A DNA stretch of 64,000 bases from positions 13,801,856 to 13,865,855 of the forward strand of contig CM060470.1 of NCBI GenBank assembly GCA_030544235.1, in the 5' to 3' direction. A program made the position numbers and the translations under genes. This document shows positions 38,280 through 51,264 of the stretch, piece after piece (within the stretch, counting starts at the first letter, position 1; each line of letters starts with the position of its first letter). Under the pieces are notes generated by a model. The model did not search any database, had not been told where the DNA came from, and saw only the letters and a list, made by a program, of their open reading frames with translations. Source of the DNA: Lepturacanthus savala. Its lineage: Eukaryota > Chordata > Actinopteri > Scombriformes > Trichiuridae.

Positions 38280-41145
38280 AGAGGGGTTGGCTACTGGGTT
38301 GTCATTGATAGACTCACAGGTGATTATAGCGCATATTCCCCTTCCTTCGGTAGTCCACGTCACTCTGGGAACCTGTCTATTAAATCAGATTGTTTTCCCC
38401 CCCATCAAAATAGAGCCGATGGTGAGAGGTTTGGCAAATGATTTGATCAGTAACATATTGTTAAATACCTTAATTTTTAACAGAAATAAAATAAAGAAAG
38501 GGAAAACTATATGTGATATATTATGGAATATCTCAGTTGACCTTTATGCTCTAGAGAAATGCTGATCAGCAGTTTAGTCAGTTCGAAATAGTCAATGTGT
38601 TGGTGTGTTCACGTTTCACACATTGATCATTTCATCAATGCTGCAGAGAGCAGCAAATATTCAAAACAACCACTAATCTCATCTTGAAAGCCTTGTAGAG
38701 GTATGTTATTTATCCTCTAAACATCAGGGTCACTTTAATATTATTATTGTAAAGATGTGGATCATGATTATGTTGTTCACACTGTGGTGGTAGATATGGA
38801 CTATCACCACATAGGCCTGTATAACAGGGAGTCTAATGGATGCATACTGTTTTGCACCTGGTATCTCTGACCAACACAGCGTCTCCTATTTCAAACACAT
38901 TGAAAGTCCAAACAACTAATTGAGTGGACAAATATCCCTAATCCAATGGCACTGTAGTAAACAAACAAGGATCGAAAAACTACTTGTCTGAACTAGTTCT
39001 TAAACTATACGAACACTTTATTCTTCCCAAAAAAGTGGATAAAAGAATAAGGTGTCGGAAATACATGTGTATAATGTTCTTCCTGGAATTTAAACTATGC
39101 ATCTTATAAATTCCATTGCTATGTACTGTCAACTCTTGTTTCAGCTTCCTGTTGTAGCGACTCCATGTAATAGGACAGTTTTAATCCCACATGCAGCTAC
39201 TGTTGAAGTGCATGTCTTGGGATGGTCTGGTGATCCAATTACCTTAATCAGAACTGGCAGAACATTCCGAAATTACCCGACTGCCGTCGGTTTTCCAGTC
39301 AGCTTTGAAACGGGAACAGATACAAATAGCACTGGCGGTGTAACACCATGAGCTTTGTCATTCAGGTGAAGTCATTCTCTTAAATCTTTATAAAGTTTTA
39401 GACTCTTAAACTCTCTTTCGTTAACTCCCTATATTAACAAAACTGACTAAATCAAATAAAACAAGAGGTGAATTTTCATAACTGTACACAGAGAAATACA
39501 ACTTTTTTCAGTTGCTTTCAGATCTCTTTTCCTTCATGGACTTTAGTGGGGTTTGACTGAATTCCTGGCATCCTCCACTTCTTGTAATCTCAGTAATGTA
39601 TTGGCAGTGTAAAATACCTGGAATCTGGCAGCGATTTATCTGCAAGGTCTTGTCAAAAGTAAAAAGAGGTTCCAGTGAACTGTCTAAACCTTGCAGATAA
39701 AACGTGTTGCGAAAGGCTGAAGCAAAAACACTAATTTACATATGAGGATTTAACCGGAGATCATCATCATTGCCACAATAGACATCAGATCATTATTAAT
39801 GAGTATCATAAGGATGATCAAATTCAGGCCACACCTGTTGAGATTTTTGACCAAAATGACAGAATAAGATAAAAGACTGCAACTTCATTGTAATCAAACT
39901 CAGCAGTTTACAAGGAAAGACAATGAATTCCCAAAACACTAAAGTGGTGTCCATTTCACACCAACCTGTTTGATCATGCCAACGTTTGATCAACACATCA
40001 CAAATCAGATGCTGATCAAACAGAACACTTTCATCACAATCAAACAGAACAGAGAAGGATGTAACAGGAGGATAGTGTCACTATATTATGAAGCTTCAAG
40101 CTTAAGACTCTATATTATATCAGTATTCAGATACCAAAGGAAACCCTGAGTCCATATATGTTGTATATATGTCTTGTATATGAAATGTAATACATATCAT
40201 TAAAACATTTAGTGATCGAGACCATAAAACATGATTGATGTATTTCCAGAGAGAAGTCATCACTTTTCTAATCTATAAACATATGTCTGCATATGAACAA
40301 GCAGAATCTGTATCTTGATTGAATGGGAGTTAATTGGTGCCAGCTCTTCTGCACTGAATAGAGCCTCAAGCTGTGGTAGTTGCTGCTTGGATCGAAGTGG
40401 CATTAACTTTTCTTTAGACCACTCTGAGGCAGCAGAACAAACTGTAAACACAACATAGACATATCCCTTTATAAAGTTGTTATGGGTTTGCAATCCAATC
40501 GCCTAATTGCATGTTTCTAGTGACTTAATGAATATAAGTAACACTTAAAGCTTTATGAAGTTGACAATCATGAGAGAAATGCCAACAAATATTTGGCTGG
40601 TAATCAAAAATGGTGGATTATACTGTGAGAAACGTCCAACTGGAGCGGACTGATGAATCGTACATCATCATCACGAGATGGGAATGTGTGATAAACGCAT
40701 TTCAACAGCCTGAAATGTGACAAATGAGGAAAGTCATTTTATTTACATGCACTGTGTATCACACACTTAGGGAGAAGAGAGTGTACTGTACCAGCAATGG
40801 CGTCTGTACAAGATGGCTAACAGCTAGGTTGCCATGATACTCCACCGTGACTTCCATCACAGTAAATAAACTAATAACACAATATGTACAATTATTACTC
40901 AAGGAAGCAGCTAAATGACAGCAGGAGAGCAAGAGGGAGAGAGAAAAGCTGTAGCTAACAGCTAAGCTATGCAGTTAGCAGATCTGAACAGCAGGCAAAC
41001 CACTGTGGGATTAGCGGGAAAGTGGCTAAAAGAAGAGCGCTTTGAGTGCCTGAGCAGAAATAAGTTTAAGCCTTAGCTGTGAAATACTCCACTCTGTTAA
41101 CCGTGTCTCTCTGCTGTTTGTGGGTGATGGGCATGTTACTACTAT
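38280..41145. other. gene-free spacer, right of cdk5r2
   Basis: AT-rich non-coding sequence. An open frame at 39097-39351 has no family resemblance. No exon of wnt10a, the gene next in the conserved block, was found on either strand. Confidence 0.55.
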
Positions 41146-41149
41146 ACAC

Positions 41150-41156
41150 ACACACG

Positions 41157-41196
<40 letters not shown>
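41150..41196. repeat. (CA)n microsatellite
   Basis: CA array with CG units at its left end. Confidence 0.95.
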
Positions 41197-41199
<3 letters not shown>

Positions 41200-44100
41200 A
41201 GCATAACTTGAAAAATATGAGCAAATACAGCAAATGTGTGTGAAAGAAGAGACTCAGTGAAGACGTCTTTGATGAGGAGCATTGGTTTAAAAATAAATAC
41301 CTGTGGAGGTGAAAACTGTCACAGAGAGAAGCACTGAGGCAAAACTGGTGGGCTCAAGGAGGTAGGTGAGTCATACAACATGGAGCCATGAAAAAATATC
41401 AACTACGACGCCTGGCAGAGCAGATGCAAGGCATCTATATTGCTATTTCTAAATTAATAGTTTCTGTAGTGGTACAGACAACAAAAGGTGTATAATAACG
41501 AGCAGACATTAAACGTGGGGTTGTATTGTGTTCCGGGTGATCACTAAGATCATTTCAGGATGAAGGGGACATCTGATGAATAACTGAAACAGACATCCAG
41601 CTCTGTGTGTCCCAGCACATCATGATCATTATGAATATTGTAATATTGGAAGCCTCCATGAATTATGCCCCCTTGTCAACAATGAAATGTAATCTGAGAT
41701 GGCAAATCAGCAGAGTGAATAGATGCTGAGGAAGAATGAATCATAGCAGCTACTCAAACTTGCCAGCTACACTATAATGATCCAGACTATCAAAGCCAAC
41801 TGCTCACTGAGCTGGAAGGAAAAGCGCAAATCATCATCAGCTGCTGGTGCACATATGCAAAAAGATGTTTGAAGGGAGGACATGGAAGTTTCTGTCTCCA
41901 ATTTCTGTGTTGATTGTGCCCCCTGGTGGCATTTTTGTGTAGCTGGTGCAGCCATTATCTTTTGGTATTACCTGTAGTTGTATATGATCTGACTGTAACA
42001 CACAGTGAATCCAGAATAGATCTCATCTTTTGAACCCTGCTTTTAGAAAATGAAAAGCTCTCACCAGAGCCAGAGAAGCCACAGTGAAGAAGCATTTTTT
42101 TTTTATTATTCTCTACTATAATTGAGGAGCAGTTTTTACCCCTTTTTGCATTGGTAATTACTGGAACCTGAACAACATAATTTCAAACAACCAACCAATC
42201 TACAGAACATTTGTTTAACAAGGTACATTATGCCTTTTTCACTGAGGACAATTCACAGTAAGAAAAGTAAAAACATAATGTCTGAATTCCATTTAGCTAC
42301 TGTGGATTCAGGGTGTTATTGCGTATGCTGGCTCATGACTTACTATAACACTTGAATAGAAAAGCGCCATCATTAATGTTATTGGTAACACTTGTTCTTC
42401 TACTATGAGCAGCACGACCTGTTCTGGGTGGAGAAGAAACAGGTCGACCACTGGAGGGCAGTCACATCCAGCTATAGCTGCAAATGTGTAAATATTTGTC
42501 ACACAGGGTTTGCCGAACTGGTGACATTTCCTTTTAGCAGGCGTCTTCACCACCTCACCCTGGATTTTAATTAGCTTTAGTGAAAGGATGAATAGAGGAG
42601 TAGTGAAGGTTTCTGTCTAATATTAGCTTTAGTGACAGAATTCTCCCGTCAACTAACCCAGGGTCTGCCAGCAGGACGGTGAGAGCGAGCAGGGAGACAG
42701 AGGATGGGGAAACTAACTCAAAACAAATGAAGCCATATGTAAAAAAAAAAAAAAAAATTCCTGACATGGTTGTGATTTATGACACACGCACAAATGTGGA
42801 CGATTTATAGGAAATAGAAAATATATGTGAATGAAATGTGTAATGAAATTTCACACAGGCTCAACTAGCCAACATGGATTTAATTTATTATTCAGTGTTC
42901 ATGCTATTTTATGCCCCTCCTTGTGATTGTATTGTACTTACAACACTGCAACTAATGGATAAATGAAGACATATGACTTATAAGTCACTGAAACAACTTC
43001 CACTGAAGAGACAAAAACATTGGATCTGTGTGGATCTGAGCTACAAGGAGACTGTAATTTTCCTCAAATTATCACATAAATGAAAATATTCATCTGTAAA
43101 CAGAGCTCCTTTCCACAGCGTGCCGAGTAAATGCTCTCTATGTAACTTAGATAAATTAATTAATGGTTTGGCTTAGCACATTAGATTTGATGACCATGAG
43201 AAAAAAATATAAAAAAAAAATGATAGCAATATCCTTTAAAACCGTGATGATCCTCAGGCTTTTGTCAATGGTTTCTAAGTGAATTTGTAATATATAATAG
43301 AGGCATTGATATTCCCAGGAAGTGTAAATCACACTGAATGATATCAAATAGTGTTTTCGTGTCTGAGTTATGACTCTGAGAAGGATTGAGATTTCTGACT
43401 TAACACGCAGTATCTTTGCTTCACTGGTGCCTCCTGGGGAGGCTTTTTGGCTTTTTCTTTTTGGCTTTGTCCGGCTGAATGTCCATATCTATTATAGGCC
43501 ATATCCTGTCATTTCCCCATGGTTTAAATGCTGTCCAGAACCATGAGTTCAATTACAGAGGAGCACTGAATATTTCCTTCTTCCCTGTAATGTTCATTCT
43601 GTCTGAGTGCAGTTTAAAAACTGAAGGGTACAACTACAGTACTTGTTAAACCCAAAAGGAACCATTTGAGATGGGCAGTATTTCAATTAAATGCTTTTAA
43701 AATATGCCTTTTAACTAATTTTGAGTATTTTGCTTTATTGTTAAAAATTTGTATTTTGTAATTAATTACATGGTCTGAATTTTAAATACGCAAAATACAT
43801 TTTATTGATTTACTGATTTCATTGTTTAATTTATCCTCTCTATGTAGGAATGTAACATAGTTCACACTGTAGTGATAAGGATTTACTCTTTAATATACAT
43901 GCATTAACAAGCACAAGCATTAACTCTACTATGGGCATACAGGCCTAAAGGAATGGAGACAACCCAATATAGTAGCTGAAGAATCTTCATCCAGTGCACA
44001 ACAATGCGCTGGTTAGTGTGTTGGGGATATCAATTATATCTTGTCAGCCAGGAGAGTTTGGTATAATCCAGCCGTTCCATATGCAGCAGTCTGTATATTT

Positions 44101-44465
44101 CTTAGGGTTGAAACGCTGGAATCAAATTTGCAAAAGGGGGAAAAGACAGTAGTTGCATATAGTGTTATTTGGCTGGCAATACACCAATGAATTCACTATA
44201 TAACACATAGATGCATCAAACAGGTTGTCAAATTATTTGACAGGGGCTCTGGCCACTCATTATAGAGAACAACTGACTTGTGCTGAGTAATGATATTTTT
44301 ATGAAAGAAATGCCAAAACCAAGAAACATGAAATAATTTCATGGGCGAGTTATTGTTTTAGTAGAAATCATGTTAGCAGTAGTATTTAATGTGCATTTCA
44401 GTCGTCAGTCTTCCTCCATTAGTTTTAATCTTTACTTTTCTTTTAACTCTATATTTTATCACATC
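41200..44465. other. gene-free spacer
   Basis: AT-rich with an A run near 42741-42757. Open frames are short and unrelated to known families. Confidence 0.55.
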
Positions 44466-44468
44466 ACT

Positions 44469-44498
44469 GTGTGTGTGCGCGCGCGTGTGTGTGTGTGA
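44469..44498. repeat. (GT)n/(GC)n alternating tract
   Basis: Alternating purine-pyrimidine GT run with a central GCGCGCG. Confidence 0.9.
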
Positions 44499-44643
44499 TC
44501 AAACGGGACTAAAGGGATCAGGTGTCATGTCTTATCATGCGTCTGTCAAAGCCAGTGGGAGGGATTAGCATGGCTGACACAGGCAGGTGGAGACAAAATA
44601 CAATCTAGGGAGAGCAGAGTGAGAGAGAAGCAGGTGGGATCAT

Positions 44644-44705
44644 ACACACACACACACACACACACACACCCAACCACCCACCCACCTACACCCACCCACA
44701 CCCAC
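44644..44705. repeat. (CA)n followed by CCCA repeats
   Basis: CA array (44644-44669), then CCACCCAC-type units up to about 44705. Confidence 0.9.
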
Positions 44706-45089
44706 AGAAACAGATGGGTCACTGTGAATGTCACCGACTTGTAAAAGAGCTGCCTCTCCTCTTCTTGTCTGCAGCTGCATGGCCTGATAGTCACATATTT
44801 TCCCATCCATGACAAAGCAGGATTGTTAACGCCACTGAATAGAGCAGTTTATAGTATATCCTGAAAGACTCATCTTCTCTTTGAGAAATATGAAGCTAGT
44901 CCATATAGTTCTGTCAAACTACTGTTAGCAAGTCTCTAAACATGTAATATATATTAACCATAACATAATGTACACACAAACAAAACACACACTAATCCAG
45001 AGCATGTGATTGTGTGCATATTTACTCTCCATTAGGATAATAAAAGCAAAATTGATCATTTCCATCTAGCTAGAGATGTGCAGTGGCAA

Positions 45090-45245
45090 ATATAGCTGAG
45101 TAAATTTACTCTACTTTACTTCAAAGACAGTTCGCAATTCTTCTAGTTTTAAAACAATAGCCAGGTACCCAAATGAACACTTACACTTCTCCTCCACTAA
45201 ATTTCACAGTGAAGTACTTACTCCACTACATTTATCTAGGTATAT
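45090..45245. repeat. dispersed repeat (AAGTAC-rich family, minus orientation)
   Basis: Phrases 'TTTACTCTACTTTACTTC', 'CTTCTCCTCCACTA' and 'GAAGTACTTACTCCACTAC' are the reverse-strand form of the family at 9375 and 28405. Ends approximate. Confidence 0.55.
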
Positions 45246-45421
45246 TTCGTTACATTATAGTAACATATATATAGTGTATATGCATGCATATATGTATATA
45301 TACTAGATTTATTTAAAATCTGTAAAAGCTATTATTCATATTCATTCATTAGTCATATTCTCCTGTACAGAGAGAGATCTACCACTTTAGGCTGTGGGAA
45401 AACAAACTGAACTGGCTCTCT

Positions 45422-45454
45422 CAAGGTTTCTTAGGACAAACCTAAGAAACCTTG
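45422..45454. repeat. perfect hairpin, 14-bp arms, 5-nt loop
   Basis: CAAGGTTTCTTAGG at 45422-45435 is followed, after ACAAA, by its exact reverse complement at 45441-45454. Confidence 0.95.
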
Positions 45455-45550
45455 ATAATTTCATTAATGCTTCTCAGAAAACTTGCATGGCAAGCAGTCC
45501 AGTGTGTAAGTATTATGATGCTACACAGTTGAATATTCAATTTGTCAATG

Positions 45551-45570
45551 ATAAAAAAAAAAAAAAAAAA
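45551..45570. repeat. poly(A) run
   Basis: About 18-19 consecutive A residues 20 bp upstream of the 19-bp hairpin. Confidence 0.9.
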
Positions 45571-45590
45571 CAGTATACAGTAGGTGCTTT

Positions 45591-45632
45591 GTTCACATTA
45601 GCTGCTTCATCTTTGAAGCAGCTAATGTGAAC
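45591..45632. repeat. perfect hairpin, 19-bp arms, 4-nt loop
   Basis: GTTCACATTAGCTGCTTCA at 45591-45609 and its exact reverse complement at 45614-45632, separated by TCTT. Confidence 0.97.
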
Positions 45633-45639
45633 AATCGTG

Positions 45640-46530
45640 TTCAGGCACATGTAACAACACAAAAGCGGCATCTGGTGTTAAACAACCCCACCTGTTGCTT
45701 CCTATTGAATTATGCGACAAAAGGAAAAAAAAACAGAAATATCAAAACAAGGCTTTAGCGCTGTACCAATTCAATCAAACACAGCCAGGCGATCAAAGGC
45801 TACAATCTCTGGGTTATGAGTGGATGTAGGTCTTTCCTCTCATGTAAAACCAGCCTGCAGTCCTGTCCTGTGCTGTTGTGGCTCACTGCTATAATTAGAA
45901 CAAGAGACGATAAGCTTTCAAATGCTTTGATGTTCTTATCTGCAGCAGCCAAAAGGCGGATGGGGACACTCACACAGGCTTAATCTCAGTCACTCACTCA
46001 TGCACAGACACATACACTGAAGTAGAAAGAACACTATCTCATAATGTATTATCATCATGTAAGTATGTGTATGGAACATATTCACATGCATAATCAAACA
46101 CACATGCTCATCTACATATGAGGCAGTATTATTTCATCTTTAATACAATAAGGTTAAAATAAATGTTCATTTATCTCACATTTATGTTACAAATGAAGAC
46201 ATATGTGCACAGGCATTTTTCTCCCTTGTAGGATGCAGCCCGTGTTAAGTTAGAACATGGAGTTCCCATTCATTTAGTTACTTTTAGTGTTTTTTTTTCT
46301 TCCAAAAGTCACAGGTTTAATTTACAGGCAAGTCCAAAACAATGAGTTTTGTAGATAGATGCTTTTTTAGTTTCATCTTAACGAACCCATGTTTTAGCCA
46401 AGCATTGTGAAAACCTACAAAAAATATTTAAAATATTTAAAATGCTAACCAGGTTTCCAAATCATTTAAAGGTGCTAAAATTTGTATATGAATTACAGGA
46501 GAATGCACCTAAAAGGATGCTAGAGCTTTT
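45640..46530. other. gene-free spacer
   Basis: AT-rich non-coding; nothing recognised. Confidence 0.55.
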
Positions 46531-46534
46531 TCAC

Positions 46535-46720
46535 GGCAGCCATATTGATATAAAATGGTAGCGTAAACACAGGTATTACTAATGATACCTTTCCAGATTC
46601 CATTCTAGTCAGGTATTCAGGTCACTGGAAAGGCTCTAGTGCACTAAATGGAACATAACTTTGATTTGTATCATTGGTAACACCTGTGTTAACCCAAATA
46701 TTTCATGTCAGAGTAGCCCT
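46535..46720. repeat. inverted-repeat element, copy 2 (GTAAACACAG family)
   Basis: The left arm (about 46541-46603, including 'GTAAACACAGGTATTACTAATGATACC' in spaced form) is mirrored with mismatches by the right arm (about 46675-46715, 'GTATCATTGGTAACACCTGTGTTAAC'). A MITE-like foldback element related to 33085-33250. No target duplication identified. Confidence 0.6.
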
Positions 46721-46724
46721 TGAG

Positions 46725-48915
46725 AAAAAATTCACAGACAGAATAAACTCCAATTAGTGTCATTCAAAGTAGAAAGACTATTCTGGAAATTAAAGGGAGA
46801 AATGTAGTTTTAGGCATAATACAACAATTTACAACATCTTCCTAATTTATAATGTGCAGCTGTTGAGTATCATTATACAGGATATGTGACACTACCCTTT
46901 ATACCCACCAGAGTGCACCCTTGACAAAGCCGGCTTCATAAAAATGGCAGAATACTTGAGATAAAATCATGACAGACTCACTCACACTGCCTTTGATGAC
47001 ATGCTGTCTAGTATACCAACTGCTCCTTGTTCTTCCAAAATAAACCTATCAGTCCTCACCATGTCCTCTCCTCTGTGTCTGGAAGAACATGTCACACACA
47101 TAAAATAATAATTAAAAAAAGGCTGTTTTGAATCTTCAAAAATGAGGTGAAAATACCAACAGTAATAAGTGGCAACATCTCACAGAAAGGGAGAAGAAGA
47201 CTTGTAATGAGTTACCCAACAAAGGTTCAATCCAAAAGAACTTCATGCATAATGAATTGGATGCACCTGTACTGCAGAGCGGTGCCAATGTGTTAAAATA
47301 TTGCCTGCAATATAAACATTTGTATCTTGAAAGCTAACAATCAGGTTCCATTAATGCTTTTGTTCTGCTCGTTAATGGTAAATTAGACCCAAAACCAAGA
47401 TAACTCTCTTTCCACCCCCGCCCCAATTTCCTTTTGGCTGAATGGTACAGTATAGATGTTAAGGTTCACACGCAGGTTCAAATCCAATCTGTTTCACAGT
47501 GGGAAAAGAACTGGAACCCTGTTTACACAGTAGAGAGATTCCTGCTCCATAGGAACAGAGTGTGGAGGCTTTGATGCTCAATAGGAGCTACTGAAAGAGA
47601 GCAGGACGAGGAGAGGGAGCGAGTCAGGGTGGAAAGAGACGGAGATTGAAGTGATGATGACCTTCTTAGAGTAACCTCCTCTTGGATCACAAAATATGGG
47701 TAACAGATGTTTTTTGTTTTTGTCCCTGGGCTTATCATGGCAACAGGTCAAAGGTGCTGTGATCTTTCCAAGTTTCCATGGAAATTAGGTGCCCATTTAA
47801 AATAAAAGAGTACATTTTCAAGTGAATCACATTGTCTAAAATATTACGTACATTAATTCAGGGCTCACTACATAAAGTAATGTGTTTGCAACGTTGCAGG
47901 TGCAAGTCCATCTCACAATCTAGCAAACCCATTTGCTTGTCAATTGCTGCCAAGGAAAATACAGGCAAAGAAAATACTCTTAATATCCATTGTGACTGCA
48001 ACAAAAAAACAAACTGCCCTGCTTTTCAGCCCCCCTTGCCTCTGGCTATTGTATTTTCTCTGAGCCAGAGACCAGGGAGATCTCCACAGTCCTCCGGCTG
48101 CTGGCCAGCTGGCTCATACATTTCTATCAACTGGTGGCTATCTAACTTCCCCTCCCTCCTTCATCCTCCTCCCCCTTTTTTCTCTCCAACCCACTGTCAC
48201 ATTAGCACAAAAAACACAAACACACAACATACACATACACACATGCAGACAAGTATTCTGTGGCTGAGAATATGAATTAAAAGGAAAAAAAAAAGGTCTC
48301 TACTGATTCCCCTGTTGCTGTCCAAGTTTGTATAGTAAAGATCAAAATGTCTGATTTTCAGAAGAAAGTATGTCTGAGTGAGTCAAAATGAAGTCAAATG
48401 TTTTATTTATTTATTTATTCTTTTTTTTTTAGGAAACGTGAGGTGCAATCTGTGAGAACAAATATCTGTAGACAAAGAGATAACTTTTAAAAATAACAAA
48501 ATATGGGTAAGGATTTTTTCTGTAGCTCCAACTGGAAGGAGAATCCTGGGAAAAGACACAGAAACGAGTGCAGAAACATACTTAAAAAAAAACAAGAAAT
48601 GCCTGAATGTTCCAGGAAGAGTTAAAAGAAGATTGTAGGAAAAAGGATGATGATGTTACTTAATTCCTCCTGTTGCCAATGCGACTCTGAACAAAAATAA
48701 AAAGCATTATAGTCATAGATTGATAAGCATTCAAATCTTTGACATAGGAAAAACTATCAATACCACAATGTAAAAATAATCCATTACAGTAAAATGGTCC
48801 CTGCACTGATGCGTTGTAATATTTTACATGGTTAATGTTGACTTCTGTAATTTGTTCTGTAAGCAGAATTTGAACTGAGGTGGACCTGCCACATTATACA
48901 GTTAGGTGGTCTACT
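46725..48915. other. gene-free spacer
   Basis: Non-coding with a CACA-rich stretch at about 48205-48245 and a T run at 48418-48431. No exon recognised. Confidence 0.55.
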
Positions 48916-48923
48916 CCAGTAGA

Positions 48924-48966
48924 TCGACCCTCCACACCTTCACAAAATATGGATCTGGAGGGTCGA
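48924..48966. repeat. hairpin, 11-bp arms, 21-nt loop
   Basis: TCGACCCTCCA at 48924-48934 pairs exactly with TGGAGGGTCGA at 48956-48966. Confidence 0.85.
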
Positions 48967-48969
48967 ACT

Positions 48970-50145
48970 GTGATTAACAGAGTATGAAAAAAGACCAAGT
49001 TCTTCCTGTAAAACAAATAAATATTTTTTTCACATCCTTTGCAAATTTTAAAACAATTGCAAATCAAATAAGTGTATTTCTTTGGGTATCATACAGGGAA
49101 GTATTTACAGTAAAGAAGTATAGTATAGAAGTGGAAGCAGGTGAACTGGTTAACTGCAAAACTAAGGGTATAATGGGTTACAAGCAATTGGGAACCACTG
49201 GCTTCACCTTTTCTGATCCACTGTATTGTGTAAGCATAGTACAAATAATGTAGTAAATAGAAATAGAAAACCTCATAATTGTACTTAACAGTACTAAATT
49301 ACTTTTCACCATCATTCAGTGGCATGTTTCATCTTTGCTTTCTGCATGGGAGGCAAAACCTCCAAATACCAGCTATCGCTCTGCAAACATATTATCCTTG
49401 AGGTAGCCAACAACAGAGGGCAGCATTGCATCCGGGATTTCTCTCTCTCTCTCTCTGTTTTTGTGTCTCACTCTCTTTTTCTCCCGCTCTTAAAGCTGGA
49501 ACACATGACATCAACCTCTACACTCTCCCATGTGAATTACCAGAGTCCTCACCCAGGGGTAAGGAGTCATCCAAGGAAAACAAACCAAAGCAACCAAAAG
49601 GCTCTATTATTGGAATGTGGGTTTGCTACACCCACAGCGGATCCACCATCTCTTCAACAGGTGCTGAAAATATGTGGACGACGGTTTTCATTAAATTGAT
49701 TGTAACATTTTGAATATAGCTTCCTAGATTTCTTTAACTCACCACATATACTAACATGTTAGTGGGGGGAAAGTAAACACATGAACCATTTCAACAAGAA
49801 TCTCTGGTATGGTCAAGGTGTGGTAAAGTATCTGACCTGCTTAAATGTCCTTTCCCAGAGCTCTAAACGTCTGCCATTGCCTGACATCCTGTGCAGCAGG
49901 TGAGCAAACAGAGAAGCTCCCAAAACCAACATTGATTTTAGCACTAAAAGTTGTCCTTATCAAGAATCAAATGCATCAAAATGTCAACGAATTACATTTG
50001 AAACAAGCAACATTCAGTAAACTACAACTCAGTTCTTTTCTCCAAATAGTTTGTTGTTCTTTAGAAGTCACATTACATATCGAACAGTAGGCAGCAAATC
50101 AGTGAACTGTCTGCAGCAGACAGATCACACGGCTACTGCTAATGT
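48970..50145. other. gene-free spacer
   Basis: Non-coding; a CT tract at about 49440-49485. No exon recognised. Confidence 0.5.
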
Positions 50146-50149
50146 GGAT

Positions 50150-50193
50150 CTTGTTATTGCAAGGGCACCCAGAGGAGCCCTTGCAATAACAAG
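50150..50193. repeat. perfect hairpin, 17-bp arms, 10-nt loop
   Basis: CTTGTTATTGCAAGGGC at 50150-50166 and its exact reverse complement at 50177-50193, around ACCCAGAGGA. Confidence 0.95.
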
Positions 50194-50394
50194 CCCTCGC
50201 TGGGCTGCTATCGTTCCACATCAGGCCATGGCTCCTTGATGTGGTTTGGGAGGACATGACGGGGCTGAGCAGGGCCCAAAGTGATCAGTCGCGCAGTAAC
50301 ATCTGAAACCCATTTCCCCACAATTAAAGAGAGAGAGAAACTATCAGGACCAAACATTGCCCGTTTCCACGGCATCGAGTCAAACATTTGCATG

Positions 50395-50530
50395 TGTGTA
50401 ATGCGTGTGTTTGTGCGCATGTGTGTAAAGCTGTGCCTCTCCACCACAATCACTCAGCCACACACGCATAAGTATACACGCATGTGCGCGTGCATGCGTG
50501 TGCGTGCGCACAAACACACACACACACAAC
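50395..50530. repeat. alternating TG/CG/CA tract
   Basis: Interrupted purine-pyrimidine alternation, strongest at 50478-50530 (GTGCGCGTGCATGCGTG-type, then CACACA). Open frames over it are low-complexity. Confidence 0.8.
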
Positions 50531-50879
50531 CTTTCTCATCAGTGATAGAACATGTCCAAATTGGTTTACTTACAAATGAAGTCACTAGCCACCAAAAAAA
50601 TGAGAGCTACTGAGGTTGATACTGGCAAACAAATGAAATAAAGAGATGATGGTAGCAGGTGTCAGGAGAGTTTCTTTAATTACACACCTGTGCTGCTAAA
50701 ATCATATTAAAAATGTCAGCATTACAGTGAGAAATGGTATGTTAAACAGTACACTGTCAGAGATTCCTCTCCACTGTGCATGCGTGTTTGTGTGTACATT
50801 AGTAGGGTACGCATGTTCAGCTGCTTTGTCTGGATGCTCATTGGACATCAAACATTATAAAGCACAGAGTGGAGTGGAG

Positions 50880-51260
50880 CTGATTGCTATCTCCAAATGT
50901 AATCAAACCAATTCAACCCACTAAAGCACAGGCCCATATTCTCTCTCTCGGTCTCTCTCCCTCTCTCTCTTACACACATATGCTCTCCTACTCCAAACCA
51001 AGAGTCAAGGCCACACTCTTCCACTCTTTTCTCAGTGCCTCCTCCCTGGTTCAGATCATTGGTCATGATGTGCTCGCCATGTCCTTGGCCCAGGATGATG
51101 TACGGCGCAGTCACCGAGTGCCGCTCTTTACTGTGGTATCAGTGGTCGGCTATTTTACAAACATCCTCCAAAGGGAACCTGTCAGTGAAGTTCCTATCCA
51201 GTCAAGCCAAGAACTTCAGCTTCCCATGACCCTCAGCTTTCATGGGTTAGGTTGACCTAC
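50880..51260. other. complex unassigned block, possible conserved element or decayed exon
   Basis: The right part (51030-51260) is complex and balanced in composition. The plus strand has an open frame through 51255 without an ATG-led family match. On the minus strand one frame reads protein-like segments (LDRNFTDRFPLEDVCKIADH, then APYIILGQGHGEHIM) separated by in-frame TGA at 51204-51202 and 51141-51139, with TAA at 51249-51247. I recognise no family in either. A CNE or a pseudogene fragment are both possible. Confidence 0.25.
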
Positions 51261-51264
51261 AGTG

